A stretch of 64,000 bases of DNA. Source: Capsulimonas sp039928515. GTDB taxonomy: Bacteria > Armatimonadota > Armatimonadia > Armatimonadales > Capsulimonadaceae. Below are positions 1 to 8,610 of the stretch, piece by piece. The stretch's first letter is position 1; the number at the start of each line of letters is the position of its first letter. Both the position numbers and the translations under genes were made by a program. The stretch lies in NCBI RefSeq assembly GCF_039928515.1, contig NZ_JBDSSZ010000150.1; one strand, written 5' to 3'. The notes under the pieces were generated by a model. That model was not told the DNA's origin, did not search any database, and saw only the letters and a list, made by a program, of their open reading frames with translations.

Positions 1-108
1 GACGCGGGTGCCCGACCGGGCGCCATTCAGCACCACGGACACGGTCATCGCGGCCACTCCCGCCTCTCGGGCAACGTCTTTTAATGTCGGTGCGTTGGTA
101 CGTCTCAT
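1..108 (-). CDS. LacI-family transcriptional regulator, N-terminal fragment (cut by window edge)
   Basis: Only the first 36 codons are inside the window. The ATG lies at 106-108 on the minus strand and the translation begins MRRTNAPTLKDVAREAGVAA, the classic LacI/GalR helix-turn-helix (T-x-KDVA-x-x-AGV), followed by a second helix with MTVSVVLNG. The fold and family are therefore clear, but no effector domain is visible and the inducer cannot be guessed. It would be a cytoplasmic DNA-binding repressor, probably of a carbohydrate gene set outside the window. The 291 bases between it and the next gene contain no other convincing gene. Confidence 0.85.
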   Translation of the reverse strand, partial: MRRTNAPTLKDVAREAGVAAMTVSVVLNGARSGTRV

Positions 109-347
109 GAGATAATATCTGCCGTCACCCTTTATTCATCAGTATCAGCAAGTTCCTACGATGCCAATCCGCAAAGATAAGCAACCGCATGCAATTCCAT
201 TCTAACGCATCCACCAATTAAAAACAACGTCTCCGGGTCCGAGCCAGTCGCGAAACGTATCGTAAGCTGTCTGGACGGTTTCTAATCTCAACCGCTACGG
301 TTCACCGCTGGGCGCATCGCCACGGTGTCAATAGTCGTAGCGCCAAA

Positions 348-392
348 CATCCCTATTCGGCCGGCATTCCAGACGCCAGCCGAATAGGGATG
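348..392. terminator. 14-bp inverted repeat downstream of the small lipoprotein gene
   Basis: CATCCCTATTCGGC (348-361) pairs perfectly with GCCGAATAGGGATG (379-392) across a 17-base loop. It begins eight bases after the stop of the minus-strand lipoprotein gene. There is no clear U-tract on the minus strand, so it may be a 3'-end stabilising hairpin or a weak terminator. Confidence 0.5.
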
Positions 393-399
393 GGACAAA

Positions 400-663
400 T
401 CACTGCTTGCCGCCCTGCTGGGCCGCCTGCTGGGCTTGCTGCTGGGCCGCCTGCTGGGCTTGCTGCTGATTTGCCATGCCTTGGGCGCGCATCTTTGCCG
501 CCATGTCCGCGGCGGCCCCGGGAGGTGGAGGCGTTCCAAGCACGTCTTTGCGCTGCTGCGCTAGGTCATCCGTGCTCGGCCCACTCTTGCTGGAGCAGCC
601 GCCAGCGAAAACGACCAAAGCAATCCCTGCTGCAAGGGAGACGATCCGAAAACTACTATTCAT
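400..663 (-). CDS. Small Gln/Ala-rich lipoprotein next to a DUF1559 prepilin
   Basis: An 87-residue protein starting MNSSFRIVSLAAGIALVVFA, with a hydrophobic signal segment and a lipobox-like AGGC at about residues 22-25, so it is probably lipid-anchored. The C-terminal third is almost pure Gln and Ala (AQQAAQQQAQQAAQQ) ending GGKQ. The start at 663 was chosen over an in-frame upstream ATG at 741 because AGGA lies just before it and the upstream part overlaps the preceding gene. It lies 56 bases downstream of the prepilin gene on the same strand and probably shares its transcript. I do not know a function; low-complexity small lipoproteins beside DUF1559 genes are a pattern I associate with Armatimonadota and Planctomycetes. 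Confidence 0.7.
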   Translation of the reverse strand: MNSSFRIVSLAAGIALVVFAGGCSSKSGPSTDDLAQQRKDVLGTPPPPGAAADMAAKMRAQGMANQQQAQQAAQQQAQQAAQQGGKQ

Positions 664-678
664 CTTCAATTCCTGTAA

Positions 679-706
679 CCGAAAGGCGGGCTTTCCCGCC
701 TTTCGG
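679..706 (-). terminator. Perfect 12-bp intercistronic hairpin
   Basis: CCGAAAGGCGGG (679-690) and CCCGCCTTTCGG (695-706) form a perfect 12-bp stem with a 4-base loop between the prepilin stop and the lipoprotein start. No run of U follows on the minus strand, so it is more likely an attenuating or mRNA-stabilising element than a full terminator. Confidence 0.5.
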
Positions 707-719
707 ATCTGTCGTGTGA

Positions 720-1583
720 TTACGGGCGTGTGGCGTCCCACATGTTCGACAGCGCATGCCCGTTGGAGTCCCAGCCCGTCGGTGGCTGCGGGTTGGTCTG
801 AATGGGGCGCATGGCCTTGACATGACCATCGACGAATAAATAGTTCGAGATGGTATTGCCAACGTGGTGAGTTGAATTGGACTCATTGGTCCCTTTCGGG
901 TATGCCGCTGTTGGATTGCTGCTCTGGCCCGGAGTTCCGTTATACCAGTCGGCAACGAACACGCCATTTCCACCGAATGCGGTCGTGTTGCCGATGGTGT
1001 TCCCAGTTATCTTCAGGAGGTCGGAGTTGTATTGTTCCGCGATCATAATGGTGTCCGCAGGACGGTTCATACGCGCTAGGGTAGGCGTACGGCCATTCGC
1101 GTAGTTCCAGCTGGTAATGCCAAAAACGCCCTGAAGCGCCGACTGCCAGCCATTTTCCAAGGTATACCCGACAGTGGCATTGGCGCCGTAGGAGGAGGCG
1201 ATGCCAATGCTCCAGCCTGGGGATGGGGACACTACTTGTCCAGCGCCCGGATCGTCAGGGCAGGCGAAGACGCCGTTGGCCTTGATGTAGGGAACAATCG
1301 CACCCTGCCAGTGGTTTACCAGGCCGGAATTCCACTGGTTGCCGTTGGTGTCGTCAATGGCAAAGGGGAATGCCTCGTCATAGTCCTGGACATACTGCAT
1401 GACGCCAAGGCCGATCTGCTTCATGTTGGAGGCGCAAGAGATCTGGCGCGCTTTTTCACGAGCCTGTGCGAAGACCGGGAAGAGAATTGCGGCGAGAATT
1501 GCAATGATAGCAATAACAACGAGCAGCTCGATCAGTGTGAAGCCTTTGAGCTTGCTGCGAGAAATGAATGATGATCGGTTCAT
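720..1583 (-). CDS. DUF1559-type prepilin-like (type II pseudopilin) protein
   Basis: 287 residues. After a short basic leader the sequence KGFTLIELLVVIAIIAILAA is a textbook type IV prepilin/pseudopilin signal: cleavage after G, F at +1, E at +5, then a hydrophobic helix that continues into AQAREKARQ. The C-terminal part carries the FVDGHVKAMRP segment typical of H-x9-DG/DUF1559 proteins. Such proteins are secreted and assembled or anchored through their N-terminal helix, and genomes of this lineage carry many copies. No secretion or pilus assembly gene is nearby, so this is probably one of many dispersed effectors. An AGGAGAAGG ribosome site precedes the ATG, and a good promoter lies at 1659-1687. 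It shares a divergent control region with the GH31 operon. Confidence 0.9.
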   Translation of the reverse strand: MNRSSFISRSKLKGFTLIELLVVIAIIAILAAILFPVFAQAREKARQISCASNMKQIGLGVMQYVQDYDEAFPFAIDDTNGNQWNSGLVNHWQGAIVPYIKANGVFACPDDPGAGQVVSPSPGWSIGIASSYGANATVGYTLENGWQSALQGVFGITSWNYANGRTPTLARMNRPADTIMIAEQYNSDLLKITGNTIGNTTAFGGNGVFVADWYNGTPGQSSNPTAAYPKGTNESNSTHHVGNTISNYLFVDGHVKAMRPIQTNPQPPTGWDSNGHALSNMWDATRP

Positions 1584-1658
1584 GGTATTTACCTTCTCCT
1601 ACGAACGTAGCTCCGAAAAAACCGGATCCGGATGATGAATTTCCGGGAACGTGAAATC

Positions 1659-1687
1659 ATTCTAACACCGAATTATCAGCGAGTCAA
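1659..1687 (-). promoter_or_regulatory. Sigma-70 promoter of the prepilin gene
   Basis: On the minus strand TTGACT (1682-1687), a 17-base spacer and TAGAAT (1659-1664) give a near-consensus promoter reading toward the prepilin. An AATTATC half-site at 1671-1677 in the spacer matches one arm of the palindromes at 1703-1739. Confidence 0.7.
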
Positions 1688-1702
1688 GTGGTTTTGGAAA
1701 TA

Positions 1703-1739
1703 AATTACCGTTAATTCAAAAATAAAATTATCGATAATT
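1703..1739. promoter_or_regulatory. Two tandem operator-like palindromes between divergent genes
   Basis: AATTATCGATAATT at 1726-1739 is a perfect 14-bp palindrome with a central CG step. AATTACCGTTAATT at 1703-1716 is the same palindrome with one mismatched pair. Their centres are 23 bp apart. Central CG palindromes are typical of LacI-family operators, and a LacI gene follows the xyloside operon at 7274-8359, so that protein is a plausible ligand (inference). Confidence 0.55.
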
Positions 1740-1754
1740 CATGTAAAAATACCC

Positions 1755-1783
1755 TTGCTTTTGCCGCAGACCAATAGTATAAT
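1755..1783 (+). promoter_or_regulatory. Sigma-70 promoter of the GH31 operon, very short leader
   Basis: TTGCTT (1755-1760), a 17-base spacer and TATAAT (1778-1783). The ATG follows only nine bases after the -10 box, so the predicted leader is about three bases long, and no Shine-Dalgarno sequence is present. Confidence 0.65.
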
Positions 1784-1792
1784 GGTCCCACT

Positions 1793-4114
1793 ATGAAGTT
1801 CACCGATGGAAACTGGATGACACGCGAAGGGGTCCGGACTTATCACCCGGCGCAGGCGTACGATATCGACACGACGGATACGTCCGTCACGGCTTACGCT
1901 CCGGCTCATAAGATCCGCCACCGAGGCGATACGCTCACAGGGCCTCTCATCACCGTGCGGCTTTCTTCGCCGATTGCCGACGTGATTCAAGTGCGACTAA
2001 CGCACTACAGCGGCGAGTGTGAAGACGCTCTGCGCTTTCCCATCACCCTGGACGAAGGCGCGCAGGCGGCAGCGCGGAGCGACGATCAGTACGCCTCCCT
2101 CACCAGCGGCGCCTTGACGGCGCGGATCAATCGCACGGACTGGGCGCTCGACTTCCTCGCGGAGGATGGGCGGGTCATCACCAGCAGCGGAAATAAAGGC
2201 ATTGGACTGGCGGAGGTCGAAGGCGAAGGCGCATACATCCACGAGCAGCTTTCGCTGGGCGTCGGCGAGTGCGTGTACGGTCTGGGCGAGCGGTTCACCT
2301 CGTTTGTCAAGAACGGGCAGGTCGTGGAAACCTGGAATAAGGACGGCGGCGCGGGCAGCGATCAGGCGTATAAGAACGTGCCGTTCTACATCACCAATCG
2401 CGGTTACGGCGTCTTCGTCAACCAGCCCGAAAACGTCTCGTTTGAGATCGGTTCCGAGAAAGTTGCGCGCGTTCAATTCAGCGTTCCCGGCCAGTCGCTG
2501 GAGTATTTCGTGATCTACGGCCCCAGCCCTAAGGAGATCCTGGAGAAGTATACCGCGCTGACGGGCCGCCCGGCGCTCCCGCCGGCGTGGTCGTTTGGGC
2601 TGTGGCTGACGACCTCCTTCACCACGAGCTACGACGAAGCGACCGTCACCAGTTTTATCCAGGGCATGGCCGACCGCGACATCCCCCTGCACGTCTTCCA
2701 CTTCGACTGCTTCTGGATGCGCGAGTTCCACTGGTGCGACTTTGCGTGGGACACTCGCGTCTTCCCCGATCCCGCCGGGATGCTCGCGCGTCTCAAAGAA
2801 CGCGGCCTGAAAATCTGCGTCTGGATCAACCCGTATATCGCCCAGCGCTCCCCGCTCTTCGCCGAAGGCAAGGCGGGCGGCTATCTGCTGAAGCGCGCGG
2901 ACGGTTCGGTCTGGCAGACCGACCAGTGGCAGCCGGGCATGGCGGTCGTCGATTTCACGAACCCGGACGCCTGCCGCTGGTTCCAGGACAAGCTGCGCGC
3001 GCTGCTGAACCAGGGTGTTGATTGCTTCAAGACCGACTTCGGCGAACGCATCCCGACCGATGTCGTTTATCATGACGGCTCCGATCCGTCGGCAATGCAT
3101 AACTATTACGCTTATCTCTACAACAAAACCGTCTTTGACTTACTGCGCGAGGAGCGCGGCGAGGGCGAGGCGGTCCTGTTCGCTCGCTCCGCCACGGCCG
3201 GCTGCCAGCAGTTCCCGGTCCACTGGGGCGGCGACTGCGCCTCCGATTTCGAAGCCATGGCCGCCAGCCTGCGCGGCGGCCTCTCACTCTGCCTGTCGGG
3301 CTTCGGCTTCTGGAGCCACGACATCGGCGGCTTCGAGGGAACTCCGCCCGCCGAAATCTACAAGCGATGGGTCGCCTTCGGCTTGCTTTCGCCGCACAGC
3401 CGCCTGCACGGCAGCTCGTCTTACCGGGTCCCGTGGGTCTATGACGACGAAGCCGTGGACGTCCTTCGATTCTTCACCAAGCTCAAGTGCCGCCTGATGC
3501 CTTATCTCTTTAGCGCCGCCATCGAAGCGCATGAGACAGGCGTCCCCATGATGCGCGCCATGATGCTGGAGTTCCCGGACGATCCGGGCTGCGAGTATCT
3601 CGACCGCCAATATCTGCTCGGCGGCTCTCTGCTGATCGCCCCCGTCTTCTCTCAGGACGGCGCGGTGAGCTATTATTTGCCCGAAGGCCGCTGGAGCGAA
3701 TATCTGACCGGCCGTACGATCGATGGGCCACGGTGGATCCGCGAAGAACACAGCTTCCTGAGCCTACCGCTCTTCGTCCGTCCAAACTCCATCATTCCCG
3801 TCGGGGCGGATGACGAGCGTCCAGACTACGACTTCGCTTCCGGCGTGGAGTTCCAGGTCTACGAATTGTCCGAGGGAGCAAATGTCCGTGTGTCCGTTCC
3901 CACCCTCACGGGAGAGACGGGCGCGACGCTCACGGTCACAAAGAGCGGCCGCAAGATCACGGCGTCGATAGACGGCGCCGCCCAGAACTGGCGGCTGCGG
4001 CTGATGGGGATTACAAACATCGAGACCGTAGACGGCGGTTCGTTCGAAACCGGCGAGCGCGGCGCGCTGGCGCTGCCGGCGGCGGGCGAGAACTCGCTCG
4101 TCGTGACGATTTAG
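1793..4114 (+). CDS. yicI: GH31 alpha-xylosidase (YicI-like)
   Basis: 773 residues, almost the same length as E. coli YicI (772). Predicted to hydrolyse alpha-xylosides such as isoprimeverose or xyloglucan fragments in the cytoplasm, since no signal peptide is present. The region around residues 412-418 reads KTDFGER with the nucleophile Asp at 415, and HWGGDC at 477-482 carries the acid/base Asp at 481; YicI uses D416 and D482. The N-terminal beta-sandwich (residues 1-250), (beta/alpha)8 barrel and C-terminal beta domains follow the family order. The gene heads an operon with a sugar ABC importer, which presumably supplies its substrate. Its promoter overlaps a region with tandem operator-like palindromes. 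Related GH31 alpha-glucosidases are the main alternative, but the FKTDFGE motif favours the xylosidase group. Confidence 0.9.
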   Translation: MKFTDGNWMTREGVRTYHPAQAYDIDTTDTSVTAYAPAHKIRHRGDTLTGPLITVRLSSPIADVIQVRLTHYSGECEDALRFPITLDEGAQAAARSDDQYASLTSGALTARINRTDWALDFLAEDGRVITSSGNKGIGLAEVEGEGAYIHEQLSLGVGECVYGLGERFTSFVKNGQVVETWNKDGGAGSDQAYKNVPFYITNRGYGVFVNQPENVSFEIGSEKVARVQFSVPGQSLEYFVIYGPSPKEILEKYTALTGRPALPPAWSFGLWLTTSFTTSYDEATVTSFIQGMADRDIPLHVFHFDCFWMREFHWCDFAWDTRVFPDPAGMLARLKERGLKICVWINPYIAQRSPLFAEGKAGGYLLKRADGSVWQTDQWQPGMAVVDFTNPDACRWFQDKLRALLNQGVDCFKTDFGERIPTDVVYHDGSDPSAMHNYYAYLYNKTVFDLLREERGEGEAVLFARSATAGCQQFPVHWGGDCASDFEAMAASLRGGLSLCLSGFGFWSHDIGGFEGTPPAEIYKRWVAFGLLSPHSRLHGSSSYRVPWVYDDEAVDVLRFFTKLKCRLMPYLFSAAIEAHETGVPMMRAMMLEFPDDPGCEYLDRQYLLGGSLLIAPVFSQDGAVSYYLPEGRWSEYLTGRTIDGPRWIREEHSFLSLPLFVRPNSIIPVGADDERPDYDFASGVEFQVYELSEGANVRVSVPTLTGETGATLTVTKSGRKITASIDGAAQNWRLRLMGITNIETVDGGSFETGERGALALPAAGENSLVVTI

Positions 4115-4139
4115 TTTAAGCGGCGATCAAAACAACACC

Positions 4140-5504
4140 ATGAGATACTTTCCATTCGGCAGAGCCGCCTTCAGTATCCTGATGCTGGCCGTGGCGTCGG
4201 GCGCGTGGCTATCCCTGCAGCCCGCGCCCAAACATCACGCCACGCTCACATACTGGACGTATGCGAACACGCACTATAACTCGTACAAAAAGGTGATCCC
4301 GGAGTTCGAGCGCCAGAACCCCGGCGTCACCGTCGATCTGGAGCTGGTGTCGCTGAACGCTCTATCTTCCCGCATGCAGGCGGCGATGCTTGCGGACTTA
4401 GACGTACCGGATATTTTCGAAATGGAGATTGGGCAGTCGGGGACGCTCTTTCGGGGGCCTACCAAGGATATCGGCCTCGTCGATCTCGGTCCTCGTATCC
4501 ATGCGCCCGGACCAGACGGCGCGCCGCCGCTCTGGGATCGGATGGTGCATGCGCGATTTTCGCCATACACGAACCGGGGCCATATCTATGGTCTCCCGCA
4601 TGATGTCCACGCCGTGCAGCTCGCTTATCGCCGGGACATCTTCGAGAAGGCCGGCGTGGATGTGTCTCAGATCAAAACCTGGGATGACTTCGTCAAAGTC
4701 GGCCGCAAGATGACCATCCCGAACAAGCGCTATATGATGGAGATGTCCGACAGCGACGCCACCGTGCTGGAGCCGCTGCTGTTCCAGCGCGGCGGCGGAT
4801 ACTTCGACGAAAACGGCCGCGTGATCATGGACAACGAGATCGCGGTGCAGACGATGTGCTGGTACGTCCCGCTCGTCGCCGGGCCGCACAAGATCGCCAG
4901 CAACGTCGGCTACTTCGGGCAGGTGCAGACCAAGGCCGTGGAAGACGGCTATATGCTCTGCTACATCTGCCCCGACTGGCGCTCCAAAACCTTCGAAAAC
5001 GATGTCTCGCATATGAAGGGCAAGATGGGGCTTATGCCCGTACCGCTGGCCGCGCCCAACGGCCCCCAAACCACCACCTGGGGCGGCACCATGGTGGGAC
5101 TCACCAAACATAACAACCATCAGGATCTCGCCTGGAAGCTGGCGATGTTCCTGCTTCTCGACAAGACGCAAGTCGCCGAGCGATACCGCGCGACAAACAT
5201 CCTGCCGCCGGTCAAAGATCTCTGGGCAGATCCGGCCTTCCATGAGCGCAGCGCCTACTGGAGCAATGAGAAGACCGGCGAATCCTACATCCGTCTCGCT
5301 CCCGAAGTCCCGCCGCACTATAGCAGCCCGGTGATTCAGACGGCGACGGACAAGTTCAGCCAGGCGCTGATCGACTGCGTCCACTACTACAATGTCCACG
5401 GTTATGTTGACCACGGCGACGCCCAGTTCGAAAGCTATGTTCGCTCACGACTGAAGCTGCGCGCCGATCAGGTCCGCGCCATGGCCGGAAGGAATCCCTA
5501 TTGA
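4140..5504 (+). CDS. Sugar ABC transporter, extracellular solute-binding protein (family 1)
   Basis: 454 residues with a short hydrophobic N-terminus (FSILMLAVASGAWLSL), probably an export signal or anchor, followed by a family-1 solute-binding fold: LTYWTYAN, a hinge region with FEMEIGQSGTL, and the C-terminal TTWGGTMVGLTKHN segment typical of MalE/UgpB-like proteins. It lies 25 bases after the GH31 gene and its stop overlaps the start of the first permease, so the four genes form one operon. The substrate is inferred from the neighbour to be a xylose-containing or other alpha-linked oligosaccharide. No ATPase gene accompanies it; such importers often share one MsmK/UgpC-type ATPase encoded elsewhere. 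Confidence 0.88.
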   Translation: MRYFPFGRAAFSILMLAVASGAWLSLQPAPKHHATLTYWTYANTHYNSYKKVIPEFERQNPGVTVDLELVSLNALSSRMQAAMLADLDVPDIFEMEIGQSGTLFRGPTKDIGLVDLGPRIHAPGPDGAPPLWDRMVHARFSPYTNRGHIYGLPHDVHAVQLAYRRDIFEKAGVDVSQIKTWDDFVKVGRKMTIPNKRYMMEMSDSDATVLEPLLFQRGGGYFDENGRVIMDNEIAVQTMCWYVPLVAGPHKIASNVGYFGQVQTKAVEDGYMLCYICPDWRSKTFENDVSHMKGKMGLMPVPLAAPNGPQTTTWGGTMVGLTKHNNHQDLAWKLAMFLLLDKTQVAERYRATNILPPVKDLWADPAFHERSAYWSNEKTGESYIRLAPEVPPHYSSPVIQTATDKFSQALIDCVHYYNVHGYVDHGDAQFESYVRSRLKLRADQVRAMAGRNPY

Positions 5505-6457
5505 GCAATATTCTCGCAGGCCGTCCCGCGGCGCAGGCGGCTTCGGGAAGCGGGCCGCGTCCCGGGCGGCGGCCTCTCTCCGATAAGGCCACGCCGTATT
5601 TGTTTGTCTCGCCGTTTATGATCCTGTTCGCCGTGTTTGGCGTCTGGCCGATCATACGCAGCTTGATCCTGGCCTTTTACGCCACGAATGGGCCGAAGAG
5701 CCAGGTGTTCGTGGGCCTGAAGAACTTTGAGTTCCTGTTCGCCGATCCAGACTTCCATACCGCCGTCTGGAACACGCTTGTCTTCGCCTTCTGGTCGGTC
5801 GTGCTGCAGATTCCATTTGCGCTGGGGCTGGCGATCCTGCTCAACCAGCGCTGGCTGCCCGGCCGCACCTTCCTGCGTTTGGCGTTCTTCTCACCCAACT
5901 TGCTGGGACAGGTGTTTGTTGGCGTGCTGTTCTCGGTCCTGCTGGCGCCCCAGTACGGTCTGCTCAACAAAGCGCTGCACGCCCTCATCGGCCTGCCGCT
6001 GGACACCAAATGGCTCTCAAACCCGGCGCTGGTGATGCCGGCGATCGTACTGACATCGCTGTGGCTTTATGTCGGCTTCAATATGATCTACTTTCTGGCG
6101 GCGCTTCAGGCGGTGGATAAGGAACTTTATGAGGCCGCGATGATCGACGGAGCCGGACCGTGGCGGCAGTTCCTGGCGGTGACGCTGCCCGGCATCCGCC
6201 CGGTGGCGACCTTCGTGCTTGTGACCACCACGATCGGTTCGTTCCAGCTGTTTGAACTGCCTTACACCATGCTGAGCAACTCGGCCGGGCCCAACAATGC
6301 CGGTCTTACAGTCGTCATGTATCTTTATAATAATGGTTTTGTGACGGGGGATCTGGGATACGCCTCAGCAGTGGGCTGGACGCTCGCAATCGGAGTGCTG
6401 CTGATCAGTCTGGTCCAGATGCGTGTGACGGGCGTCTGGAAGGGGGAGGCGAAATGA
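5501..6457 (+). CDS. Sugar ABC transporter permease (MalF-like)
   Basis: 318 residues and about six membrane helices, starting with TTG at 5501 that overlaps the TGA of the binding-protein gene (TTGA). The signature EAA loop is visible as YEAAMIDGAGPWRQFLAVTL about two thirds along, the contact point for the ATPase. MalF-type proteins form the pore with a MalG-type partner, which is the next gene. The N-terminal 25 residues are rich in Gly, Arg and Ala and lie before the first helix (PYLFVSPFMILFAVFGVWP). Start choice is supported by the coupled overlap; no in-frame ATG precedes the first helix. Confidence 0.9.
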   Translation: MSNILAGRPAAQAASGSGPRPGRRPLSDKATPYLFVSPFMILFAVFGVWPIIRSLILAFYATNGPKSQVFVGLKNFEFLFADPDFHTAVWNTLVFAFWSVVLQIPFALGLAILLNQRWLPGRTFLRLAFFSPNLLGQVFVGVLFSVLLAPQYGLLNKALHALIGLPLDTKWLSNPALVMPAIVLTSLWLYVGFNMIYFLAALQAVDKELYEAAMIDGAGPWRQFLAVTLPGIRPVATFVLVTTTIGSFQLFELPYTMLSNSAGPNNAGLTVVMYLYNNGFVTGDLGYASAVGWTLAIGVLLISLVQMRVTGVWKGEAK

Positions 6458-7284
6458 ATTCTCAATCCGTACAGCTAGGGCGAACGGCGATCATCATCCT
6501 GATGGTGACGGCTGCTCTGATCGTGCTCACCCCGTTGGTCTGGCTGGTGGCGGCGACGCTGAAAAGTTCGGACGACATGTTTCACTACACGTTCTTCCCG
6601 CCGCTCAGCCGTTTCACGCTTTCGCAGTATCACGATCTTTTTACGAAGTCCCCATTCGCGCGATATCTGGTCAACAGCGTATTTGTCACCAGTGTCTCGG
6701 TGATGGCGCAGCTGTTCTTTTCCTCGCTCGCCGGCTTCGCGCTCGCCAAGTATGAGTTCAAGGGCAAGAATGTCATCGTGGGGATCATGCTCGCCACCCT
6801 GCTGCTGCCCGGACAACTGACGATGGCCCCGCAGTACGATCTGCTTTACCACATGAAAATGGTGGACAGTTATGCGGGACTGATCGTGCCCGGAGCGGTG
6901 AGCGTCTTCGGAATATTTCTGTTTCGTCAGTCGATCCAGCAGATTCCGGACGAGCTTCTGCAGGCGGCGCGCATTGATGGCTGCTCGGAGTTTCAGATCT
7001 ACTGGGACATCGTGATGCCGGTTTCACGCCCGATGATCGGTGCGTTCTGCCTGATCAGTTTCATGGGGGCCTGGAACAGCTTCCTGTGGCCCCAGATCAT
7101 CCTGCACCACGCAGAATTGTTCACGCTGCCGATCGGACTCAATCAGCTGGTAAGTCTCTACCAGACTCAGTACGGCATGCTGATGGCCGGCACGCTGCTG
7201 GGCGTGCTGCCGGTGGTGCTGCTCTTTGTACTGCTCCAGAAGGAGTTTGTCGCGGGGCTGACGGCGGGCGCAGTCAAGGGGTAA
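6454..7284 (+). CDS. Sugar ABC transporter permease (MalG-like)
   Basis: 276 residues with six predicted helices. The start overlaps the previous stop (ATGA) and follows GGGGGAGG. The EAA loop reads ELLQAARIDGCSEFQIYWDI and is followed by VMPVSRP, as in MalG. It is the second half of the translocation pore. The 3' end overlaps the convergent lacI gene by 11 bp (7274-7284), so the two transcripts are complementary at their ends. With the GH31 enzyme and binding protein it completes an import-and-cleave module lacking its own ATPase. Confidence 0.9.
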   Translation: MNSQSVQLGRTAIIILMVTAALIVLTPLVWLVAATLKSSDDMFHYTFFPPLSRFTLSQYHDLFTKSPFARYLVNSVFVTSVSVMAQLFFSSLAGFALAKYEFKGKNVIVGIMLATLLLPGQLTMAPQYDLLYHMKMVDSYAGLIVPGAVSVFGIFLFRQSIQQIPDELLQAARIDGCSEFQIYWDIVMPVSRPMIGAFCLISFMGAWNSFLWPQIILHHAELFTLPIGLNQLVSLYQTQYGMLMAGTLLGVLPVVLLFVLLQKEFVAGLTAGAVKG

Positions 7285-8359
7285 GCGCGCGTGTCGAAGT
7301 CCGCGCCACGATTTCCGCCGTGACGGTGATCCGACACTCGTCCACCGGCGCGCCTTCGATCATCGCCACCAGGCGCTCCACCGCCAGTTCGCCCATGTCC
7401 CGAAATGGCTGACGGATCGTCGTCAGGCCGCCAAACATCGATTGGGCGTCCGGGGTGTCGTTGACGCCGGTGATGGAGATATCATCCGGAATCCGCAGGC
7501 CGGCGAGCTCGAACTGTCTGCCGGTCGCGGCGGCCCAGGTATCGTCGCCCGCAATCACGGCGGTGGGACGCTCGTCCAGCAGCAGCCACTCTGACGCCGC
7601 CTGCTGGGAGAACTCATCCGCTGCGAGGCCAATCTTTTCCAAGTCCGGATCACAGGGAAGCCCCGCCTCACGCATGCCCTGACGATACCCATCGCGGCGG
7701 TCAACAAAATTCGAGTCGTGCACGGAGCCAATATAGCCAATGCGCGTATGGCCCTGCGCGGCCAGCATTCCCACCATCTGCGCGACCGCGCCGACGTTGT
7801 CGACATTCACATACCCGACGCCCTCCGGCACGTGGCGCGTCAGCAGCGCAACTACCGGCAGGCCGGCTTCGGCCACACGCTCCAGCGTTGGATTATGCAG
7901 GGGCGGCGCCACCCAGATCAAGCCATCGATGTGCCCATCCAGATATTCCAGCGCTGAGTGCCGGTCGGCGGTCTGGGTCCATCCAGTATAAAGCAGAAGG
8001 TTGTGGCCGGCGGCGTCGCCGGCCTTGCTGATCCCCGCCAAAAGATGGGGTGTCAGAGCCACGCCGATGTTCTGATCCAGGCTGCTCAGGCCGAAGATAA
8101 AGACGCCCAGGATGCGCGTGCGCTGCTTGCGGATCGCGCGGACCAGAGCGCTCGGCGTAAAGTGGAGTTCGTCCATGGCCGCCTGAATACGCACGCGCGT
8201 CTCGGCGCTCATCCGCCCCTTATCATTCAAATAATTCGAAACCGTGGCGCGCGACACAGCGGCGCGCACGGCGACATCGCCGATCGTTGAACGCCGCTTG
8301 CCGCCCGTGGCCGCCTTCTCGCTTCCTTCCAAAATCATCCGTCTCCGATGCGTCTCCAT
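7274..8359 (-). CDS. LacI-family transcriptional regulator of the xyloside operon (probable)
   Basis: 361 residues. The N-terminus up to residue 25 is basic, then TIGDVAVRAAVSRATVSNYL forms the LacI helix-turn-helix and hinge, followed by a periplasmic-binding-like effector domain from ILGVFIFGL onward, with VAGDDTWAA and SITGVNDTPDAQSMF in the usual positions. Convergent with the xyloside operon and overlapping its last gene, it is the obvious candidate regulator. The tandem palindromes at 1703-1739 would be its site (inference). A start at the second Met (MILEGSE) would also leave the DNA-binding domain intact. Confidence 0.88.
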   Translation of the reverse strand: METHRRRMILEGSEKAATGGKRRSTIGDVAVRAAVSRATVSNYLNDKGRMSAETRVRIQAAMDELHFTPSALVRAIRKQRTRILGVFIFGLSSLDQNIGVALTPHLLAGISKAGDAAGHNLLLYTGWTQTADRHSALEYLDGHIDGLIWVAPPLHNPTLERVAEAGLPVVALLTRHVPEGVGYVNVDNVGAVAQMVGMLAAQGHTRIGYIGSVHDSNFVDRRDGYRQGMREAGLPCDPDLEKIGLAADEFSQQAASEWLLLDERPTAVIAGDDTWAAATGRQFELAGLRIPDDISITGVNDTPDAQSMFGGLTTIRQPFRDMGELAVERLVAMIEGAPVDECRITVTAEIVARTSTRALTP

Positions 8360-8610
8360 ATACTTCTTCAGCCTTCGGCGCGGACAGCTCCCGCACTCAA
8401 CATTAATACCTAGCTCACGGAATTAATATACCACCTGGAGTTCACAAGACGCTCTCCGTAAACGAACGGCAATGAAAGCAAGAAGCGTTTTTTGCGCTTA
8501 AGTTTGTTCAATTTTTCACGAATCCCGGGAACAATCCATTTATCACGCGAGTTGGAATAAAATGGGGTAGTGAAACGTCCGAAACGATCGACACGAAGGA
8601 GCCATGTCCG

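Noticed and set aside
1997..3100. A 367-codon minus-strand frame inside the GH31 gene
   Set aside because: Antisense to the GH31 catalytic domain, with an Arg/Ala/Val-rich composition typical of shadow frames.
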